DNA of 64,000 nucleotides. It comes from Aulostomus chinensis. Lineage: Eukaryota; Chordata; Actinopteri; Syngnathiformes; Aulostomidae. Positions 57,541-64,000 of this stretch are shown piece by piece (the stretch's first letter is position 1; each line of letters begins with the position of its first letter). The notes under the pieces were generated by a model. The model did no database searches. It was not told the DNA's origin and worked only from the letters and a program-made list of their open reading frames with translations. Position numbers and translations under genes: made by a program. The DNA lies in contig JBBMOA010000014.1 of NCBI GenBank assembly GCA_037954235.1, positions 26,522,273-26,586,272 on the forward strand. Direction: 5' to 3'.

Positions 57541-57975
57541 AGGTTACTGAAGGTTAATCGATAAACAAAAATAACTCCAACTACAGAGGAACAAGAACTG
57601 GAAATAAAAAGCATAAACAACAAAAACACTCCTAATTAATGAGAGGCACTAAGTTATGAAAAGGTAAGAAACAAAAGATCACTCCTCACAGAGGAAACAA
57701 AAAGCCATGAAAACCTCAAGCAAAGACTGCACTAAGACAGAAGGCTTTGATCAAAGGGCTGGTGTTAATGTACATGGATGAAACAGACAATCTATAGACA
57801 CAAGGTCATGGGGAACAGGTGGAAACACTTAGCAATCAGACCAAGACACATGAGGAAGGGCAAGTGGCCTGAAACAAGAGGAGAGTTCAATTTCAAAATG
57901 AAACAGGAAATGACAACACACAACATGGAGACCGGACAAAAACCCAACTTGACTTCACCGCAGTGTGACAGTGTG
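57540..57975 (+). repeat. Probable non-autonomous DNA element fragment ending in TGTGACA
   Basis: A-rich block ending AACTTGACTTCACCGCAGTG TGACA, with GAAACAGGAAATGACAACAC. This composition and end are familiar from a common fish repeat. The segment 59080-59330 (AAGTGAACCCAAACGCAAC... GGAGGTTTTATTG) looks like the other end of the same family. Confidence 0.4.
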
Positions 57976-59079
57976 TAGGAAGGAGCTCATATTATCATCA
58001 TGCACTGTGACAGATGTCTCTGTTGTGACAGACATGTATCAATGTACACGGAAATGTGGTGTTCACAGCCTTATTGTTGCGGCATACTTGAAATATTTCA
58101 AGTCTTTCACAAAAATTTTCACTGAATGAAGTGACAGTAAAGGTTGGAAATGATATTTCTCTCCCTCAACTTTATGGCGGTGAGTAAATGGTTTATAGAG
58201 ATCAAAGCACTGTAAATCTATATTTCTTAAAATGATGAGCAACATCTCTTCTCCACCAGCAACAAAAGTGCATAGATGTTCTTTCCGTAGGCCTTTTACT
58301 CTGCAGACATGTTCATGCGTCATTGGATGATGAATGGTAAATGATATTATTAATTATGGTCTACTACTTTTTAGTGTGTCATGGCCATCCAGTGGTATGC
58401 TGACAAAGTACACAGAGTCCTGCCTAAAAGAAACAGAGGCAGAGTTAATGTTAATAATTACACGTCCATACAGTTTAGTAGTGCCACCCTCAGCCTTGGG
58501 GTGTTAATTACTAAATGTCACTCACTCACTCACTCACTCACAAGGCCCTGACACACTCACAGGGCCGCCCCTCACCAAGCATACCCCAAAATTGGCACAA
58601 AAAAAGACCTCTGGAAACTTATGCATTGGACATTTCCCTATTTCAGGCACATTTCATGAACCATGACTGTGAAAAATACACTCTTGAGGTGGACAGAGGG
58701 CAACCTGGATTGTTAACATCAAGGAGTTGAGTTGAGTTGATTCAGAAGCTTGACCAGCTGCCCTGAGCACTTTCCTGTGCAACTGGCTGCTGGAATTCAA
58801 TAACATTATACCGAGTACAGGAGGCCCCCCAAGGATTTGCACACAATAACCTGGTCTTCACGCTGTCCACTCGTGTCTGCACACCAGTGAACTGCACCAA
58901 TCACTTTAAGTTTGAAGAAGACAAATCTATGTTGGGTTTTGAGAACTGCAAATGCACTCTGTTACTTTATGATCATTCTGGATGTTCAATTACCAGATTC
59001 TGTGTAAAATGAAAAAGGCAGTGCCTGAATAAATTAGCTCTGAATGACAGACCACTGAATTCCCTCTTCTGTTATGTTA
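57976..59079. other. Intergenic, nothing recognised
   Basis: Contains a (CACT)n repeat at 58519-58541. No exon recognised. Confidence 0.5.
58519..58541. repeat. (CACT)n microsatellite
   Basis: Five to six CACT units seen directly. Confidence 0.9.
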
Positions 59080-59330
59080 ACAGTCACAAGTGAACCCAAA
59101 CGCAACACACGAGGTAGGTTTAAAGGAGGTTTTATTGTAAGCCTGACCAAGAGGTGGAATGGGGTCTCAGGGGTCCTGGAAGCTGAAGGCAGGCTGAGCA
59201 GAGTGAAGCAGCAGGGTGTGGATGGACTGATGGCAGAGCAGACTGGAGTGGATCTGGTGAAGACAGTGGAGGCAGGAAGGTGACAGAAGCAGCTGGCACT
59301 TGAAGATTTGAGGTACAGGTAAATGAAATT
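59080..59330 (+). repeat. Probable fragment of the same repeat family as 57540-57975
   Basis: Begins near AACAGTCACAAGTGAACCCA and contains GGAGGTTTTATTG; the overlapping 187-codon minus-strand frame (59034-59597) is made of this repeat plus SINE sequence and is not a gene. Confidence 0.4.
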
Positions 59331-59346
59331 AGAATGCAGGAACTTC

Positions 59347-59908
59347 CATCCATCAATCCCTTGTCTTCTGTTTATTCCTGTTAAGGGTTGCGGGGCGGCT
59401 ATGGGCGAGAGGTGGAGTTCACCTTGGACAGGTCGCCAGTCCATTGCAGGGCCAACACATATAGAAAGACATCCATTCACACTCACAGTCATACCTATGG
59501 TCAATTTAGAGCAGGGGTGTCCAAACTGGTCCAGTAAGGGCCGGTGTGGCTGCAGGTTTTCATTCCACCCAAGCAAAAGCAACACCTGATTCAACAAATG
59601 AGCAGTGTGGACACAGCTTAGTTGATTTAAGTAGAATCAGGTGTTGCTTTTGCTCGGGTGGAATGAAAACCTGCAGCCACACCGGCCCTTACTGGACCAG
59701 TTTGGACACCCCTGATTTAGAGTATCCAATTAGCCTCGTCCCCAATTGCATGTCTTTGGACGGTGGGAAGAATCCGGAGTACCCGGAGAGAACCCACGCA
59801 GGCACAGGGAGAACATGCAAACTCCACACAGAAAGATCCCGCGCTCGAGCCCGGACTCAAACCCAGAACCTTCTTGCTGTGAGGCCACAGTGTTACACAC
59901 CGTGCAGC
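59347..59908 (-). mobile_element. SINE interrupted by a MITE
   Basis: Minus-strand SINE of the same family, split into 59347-59511 (tail and body) and 59715-59908 (rest of body and head). The interrupting element is 59512-59714. Sequence CAATTTAGAG|...|ATTTAGAGTATCC rejoins the SINE body when the insert and one duplication copy are ignored. Confidence 0.88.
59504..59722. mobile_element. Palindromic hAT-type MITE with perfect 8-bp target duplication
   Basis: Insert at 59512-59714 (203 bp) flanked by ATTTAGAG at 59504-59511 and 59715-59722. Its ends are long inverted repeats of about 80 bp each, starting CAGGGGTGTCCAAACTGGTC, so nearly the whole element folds on itself. The 8-bp duplication and the CAGGGGTGTCCAAA end indicate a hAT-superfamily non-autonomous element. 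It has no ORF of its own. Confidence 0.93.
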
Positions 59909-62340
59909 TGAATGCAGGAACATAAAACAGCAAAATCCAGAAATGAACTTGCCCTGATTCTCAAAATACCACTCAGGGTGACTGAATGATCTATCAAAGA
60001 CTGGGAGGAGAGCAAGAGATAATTAAAAGTAAATTTAATAATATTTGCAGCCAAGTTTGATTCGGTTATACAGATATGCTTTGCCTGGAGGAAAAGCATG
60101 TTATCCATCTCCTGATCAAGCCACAAGGCTTTGCAGTAAGGTGCCAATGAAATTCTGCTGAGGGTTGCAAAAGGTATGACATTTTGTGGCTCTGTTGGTT
60201 GTAATAGCAGCTCACATCCTTTGCAGTTATGCAATAAGTGAAAAAAAATTCTTGCTCAAGTTAGAACAAGTAGCCCGTTTGTGGACGTTCATCCACCCTG
60301 TTCAGCTTGTGTGTGTCTGAATGTGTACCAGCTTATGTGTGTTTAGCAGAGACACGTTGTTATGGCCTAGACAGGGATTATGAGACAATACAAATGAGGC
60401 AGAATGTGCTGATGCAGCACTCATAGTAGAAGTGATGGACCCAGCCCTAACTTGAGGTGACTGTGAGAGCTCAAAGTAGAGATCAAGCTGTCACATGGCA
60501 GTCAGAGTGGTCCCACTGCTGACAGCCTAGTGCCAAACAATTACACCCAGACCCTATAAATGCTAAAAACAACAATGTAATTGTGCAAGAGAGCAAGGCA
60601 GACACATAAATGAGGCAGGAGCAAAGAAATACCAACAATATAAGAATTTCAAGCTCAGAAAAAGGAGTCCACTGCTATACATGGTATCTACAGGTTATCA
60701 CCTTGTCAGGCCTAGCTTCCACAATCTGGACAAGTAGTTTTATCAGTTTTGAACACAGTCAGCTGCCTTCCATCTCACCCTTTTCTTTTGTTACATCACA
60801 AACATCCAAAACTCATTTCTGTGGGAGACTTTTGGTCAGGGATTGTCAGGTTTAAATTGCAACCATTGCTCCTTTTCTCTGATGCAGTTTGTCTGGATGT
60901 CATATTTTGGGAAATGTGCCACTGTCCCCGGAGTCACTAAAGAAAATACCCTTCTCTCTTTGGTATGTGCATTAGGGAGCTGAGAGAGTCAGGGAGACCA
61001 TGAGTTAGCTTAGCACAATGACACACAGTGAGAAAGGCAGGTTAGCATACCTGTGTCAAAACATATAAAATACACCTTTCATCCAAACTGTCTTTGCCTG
61101 CTTAAATATAACTAGAGCTGTGAATAATATTCACTAAAAAATGATGAATGAATGAAACGATTTTTAATATGAGATATTATAATTTTTTAATTACACACAT
61201 ACTTCTAACACTTACCCCTAAGTGAACACAGTGATTTGACACCTCAAAAGCCCCATTCTTAGTTATGTTAACTCGCCAACAACGCAAAACTTTTGTTAAT
61301 GACTACAAAAGCAGCTACTGCACCCAATCATGGCCAGCTCTGTGCAAACAAAATTGCTGGACCTGAGCCATGTGGCCCAGTGGTAGCTAAGCAGGCATGA
61401 GTTATGCTCACATGCCCAGTGCCATTGATTGTGCTAACTAAAGATCCTCCCTAATGGGAGGGGGGCACATTAACTAGAAGAAGGACGGAAGGATATCCAT
61501 CTTCATGTCTGGCTCCGGGCATGATAGACAAAAAGCATATTTCTCACAAAATTGGAGTTTTCCTTTAAAAGTTGGCAATTTTCAAAACAATAAAATTTTA
61601 CAATTTTATATAATGCAGTGTTTGTTTATAGGGCACTGACTGAAAGATGCAGCAGTTTTGCATTTTTGTGAGTTCCGATTTTCTGTAGTGATGATGGCTA
61701 TAAGTCGTTGAAAGTCAAAAATGGAATATTTTAGATGCCTTAACAAACCATCAAACCACCATCAACTAAAAATAAACATTGTTATACTTAACTTTGACAT
61801 AAAAATGAAATACAGAATCGTATGATTCCACAGTTGGGAATGACGCTCTGTTGGTTGGTTGTTCCATCACATTGGTCTTGGTCAAAATGCCTTGATAATA
61901 AATGGGTACCAAGTACATTTGGCACATAATGTACACTCATGGTTCCTATCCTGCAATACATTTCTTGACAGCGTGTTCTGCTGTGGTTGAGATTTTTTCA
62001 AACTAAATGATTGACCATGACTATTGCTTTAATTGTGGCTGTATGGCTGTAAATGTCATGATGACAAAGGGCGCAATCGTTTGTTTTTTTGCGGTGTACC
62101 ATGGTTGGGTTGAGTGTGTTTGCTGAAGTGACAGAGCTGTGCTGGTAGTCAGAGCTGGAGCTCCTCTGGAGTGGCCTAGAATAACATGGCTGTCATGTCC
62201 GATAGAGTCACCAGAGTCAATGCAATTCACAAAAATGCTTCTCAAGGGCTTCATGCAGAGGAGCTACCAGCGTAAGATCTTTTCTTGCTTTTTAAATGAC
62301 ACTATTTGTGTGATGAAAATCCAAACACATGCAATCGGAG
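59909..62340. other. Intergenic, no gene recognised
   Basis: Includes a common fish repeat segment near 60990-61080 (GAGTTAGCTTAGCACAATGA...AAATACACC) and a repeat end near 61490-61570. No exon seen; the frames at 59893-60234 and 60610-60855 are short and without motif. Confidence 0.5.
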
Positions 62341-62345
62341 ACTCA

Positions 62346-62462
62346 ATGGACTGGTGACCTGTCCAGGGTGAACCCCTCCTCTTGCCCATAGGCAGCTGGG
62401 ATAGGCTCCAGCCCCCTGCAACCCTTAACGGGATAAGCAGTTGGAAATCAATGGATGGATGG
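62346..62462 (+). mobile_element. 3' fragment of the SINE family
   Basis: From CAATGGACTGGTGACCTGTC through GATAGGCTCCAGCCCCC to the ATGG tail. Only the last about 115 bp are present. Confidence 0.82.
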
Positions 62463-62496
62463 TGTGATGGTTCTGCCATGAACTGTACTTTTATAA

Positions 62497-62524
62497 ACAC
62501 ACACACACACACACAATTATTTAC

Positions 62525-62593
<69 letters not shown>

Positions 62594-62608
62594 CACATAT
62601 ATATACAT

Positions 62609-62673
<65 letters not shown>
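62497..62673. repeat. Compound (CA)n(TA)n(CA)n(TA)n microsatellite
   Basis: CA at 62497-62515, TA at about 62535-62587, CA at about 62607-62627, TA to 62673. It lies between two SINE copies in opposite orientation. Confidence 0.95.
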
Positions 62674-62678
<5 letters not shown>

Positions 62679-62764
62679 CTAAATATACACATAAATATGT
62701 ATGTTTATACATCTTAATCAACTTGTGAGAACAATTTACATCTTACAGTGGCCAAAAAAATGGT

Positions 62765-63069
62765 ATCCATCCATTGTCTTCTGTTTATTCCTGTTAAGGG
62801 TCGCGGGGGGGCTGGGGCCTATCCCAGCAGCTACGGGCGAGAGGTGGGGCACACCCTGGACAGGTCGCCAGTCCATTGCAGGGCCAACACAGACAAACAA
62901 CCATGCACACTCACATTCATACCTACGGTCAATTTTAAGTATCCAATTAGCCTAGTTACATAAATTCACAAACTCCACACAGAAAGATCCCCTGCCCGAG
63001 CCAGTTCTTGAACCTGGAACCTTCTTGCTGTTAGGCAACATTGCCAACCACTGCACCACCATGCTGCCC
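62765..63069 (-). mobile_element. SINE with internal deletion
   Basis: Minus-strand copy with tail at 62765, body (TGCAGGGCCAACACAGACAA) and head (ATTGCCAACCACTGCACCAC) to about 63069. A part of the body around 62955 is missing relative to full copies. Confidence 0.82.
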
Positions 63070-63384
63070 AAAAAAATATATTTTAAGGCCAAAAAATGTA
63101 AATTGTTCCATGAATTCAGTTATTTTGATGCCATAATAAATTACATCGCCCAAAAAAGAGTAAAACAAACAAAAACACAAAGTGAGGAAATAAGTTGTAT
63201 AGCTGTGCTTCAAAATGACTAAATTGAGGGTAGAAATACTTTTTTTCAAAATACATACATAATTTTTCTATGACCAGACTTTTTTTTCTGTCTAAGGCCA
63301 CTCCAGCGCTCCATTCCATCTTTTTTTGAAGAATGTAATTGTGATACCAAGACAGAATTATTGCAGAGCTTGCTTAAGTAAGTA

Positions 63385-63490
63385 GTCACTGGGGGCGTGA
63401 TGATGTTGCTTTGTGAGTGTGATCACGTGACTTCGTCCGTCTTTTGTGAGTGTGATCACGTGATTTTGTGCGTGTGACCACGCCCCCACG
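63385..63490. promoter_or_regulatory. Repeated E-box cluster within a short inverted repeat
   Basis: TGTGAGTGTGATCACGTGA occurs twice (about 63412-63431 and 63446-63464), each with a palindromic TCACGTGA (bHLH site). The cluster is bounded by GGGGGCGTG (63391) and CACGCCCCC (63480-63488), an exact inverted pair. It may be regulatory or a small MITE. Confidence 0.4.
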
Positions 63491-63559
63491 TCATTGAGTT
63501 TCATATCTAATACGTGACATTTTTCATAAAACTATTAAATTATGTTTTATTTGGCATAA

Positions 63560-63800
63560 TTTGATCAATTTATGCAGAGCCTGCCGCTGCGGCGTTGTCG
63601 CAAAGGATTATGGGAGTGGAAAAGTTCGCCAGTGTTTGAGCATAACTTTGACATTCATTGTTACCGTTGTGGTAGCGAGCGCACATGCGCACGTGTGTGT
63701 GTGAGCATGAGTGCGGCTGTGCTTTTGGACTACTCCTAGCGTTGGATTGTGGACCGGGTGCCGCAAATGGAGTGGTATGATAAAATCAATTTTAAAAACG
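63560..63800 (+). promoter_or_regulatory. Possible CpG-rich promoter at the right edge
   Basis: CpG-rich sequence with GCCGCTGCGGCGTTGTCGC, GGATTATGGGAGT (weakly like a ZNF143 site) and an NRF1-like CACATGCGCACGTG. An ATG at 63819 in GAAGCATGGCTTCG opens a 36-codon frame (MASLPADTFSSGVLYFEQLI...) that stops at a TAG. The direction and gene are unknown. Confidence 0.3.
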
Positions 63801-64000
63801 CCGACGGTCTCTGAAGCATGGCTTCGCTGCCTGCAGACACTTTCTCATCAGGGGTGTTGTATTTTGAGCAACTCATCCTGACAGAAAAACTTACCCAGCA
63901 AGCAGGGGCCCAGTGTGGGCCGGTCTAGGGGCCCCAAGGGGGCAGCCCTTACCGGGCCTGTAAGACTTTGCTCAATGGCAATACGCCAGCCCCTAAGTGC

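Noticed and set aside
59034..59597. 187-codon minus-strand ORF, one of the longest in the window
   Set aside because: Its sequence is made of a dispersed repeat fragment, SINE body and part of the MITE; no protein family.
62264..62721. Ile-Tyr repeat ORFs on both strands
   Set aside because: Translations of the TA/CA microsatellite and a SINE tail.

Overview
The window looks like nuclear DNA of a bony fish, most likely a percomorph teleost. It is AT-rich, intron-rich, full of (GT)n/(CA)n microsatellites, and carries tRNA-derived SINEs, Tc1-type and hAT-type DNA transposon remnants. Gene order is the conserved vertebrate block EVI5 (minus), RPL5 (plus), DIPK1A/FAM69A (minus). All assignments were made by reading translations and splice sites by eye; no database search was run.

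Layout. About 1-15,060 holds the 5' part of evi5 on the minus strand: two recognisable coding exons (2917-3106, 7960-8192) in large introns, and a probable CpG-rich promoter near 14.9-15.06 kb. The exons for the TBC domain and the C-terminal coiled coils lie beyond the left edge. 15-18.46 kb is intergenic. 18,470-26,900 is a complete rpl5: 8 exons, 297 codons, a TOP-like start tract and an AATAAA signal. Its introns 5 and 6 are swollen by a hAT element with a BED-finger ORF, a SINE and a composite inverted-repeat element. 27,235-39,110 is a complete dipk1a on the minus strand: 5 coding exons, 429 codons, one N-terminal membrane anchor and an EF-hand loop. rpl5 and dipk1a converge, with 3' ends only about 350 bp apart.

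From 39 to 64 kb the window is gene-poor. It contains a processed eIF4A pseudogene (about 41.3-41.9 kb), an unexplained exon-like ORF (43.1-43.3 kb), a truncated Tc1 element between two mirror-image microsatellites (49.6-50.5 kb), and two exons encoding a coiled-coil C-terminus (53.13-53.6 kb), whose upstream exons I could not find. It also holds several SINE copies, one of them split by a 203-bp palindromic hAT-type MITE with a perfect 8-bp target duplication. A CpG- and E-box-rich segment at the right end may be the promoter of a further gene.

The recognised genes are not a functional pathway. rpl5 is a housekeeping ribosomal gene, evi5 encodes a Rab-GAP-family protein, and dipk1a a secretory-pathway membrane pseudokinase-like protein. 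Their neighbourhood is ancient synteny. I found no clear evidence of a previously undescribed system. The most unusual items are the BED-only hAT derivative in rpl5, the orphan coiled-coil exons, the microsatellite-flanked Tc1 element and the unexplained ORFs.
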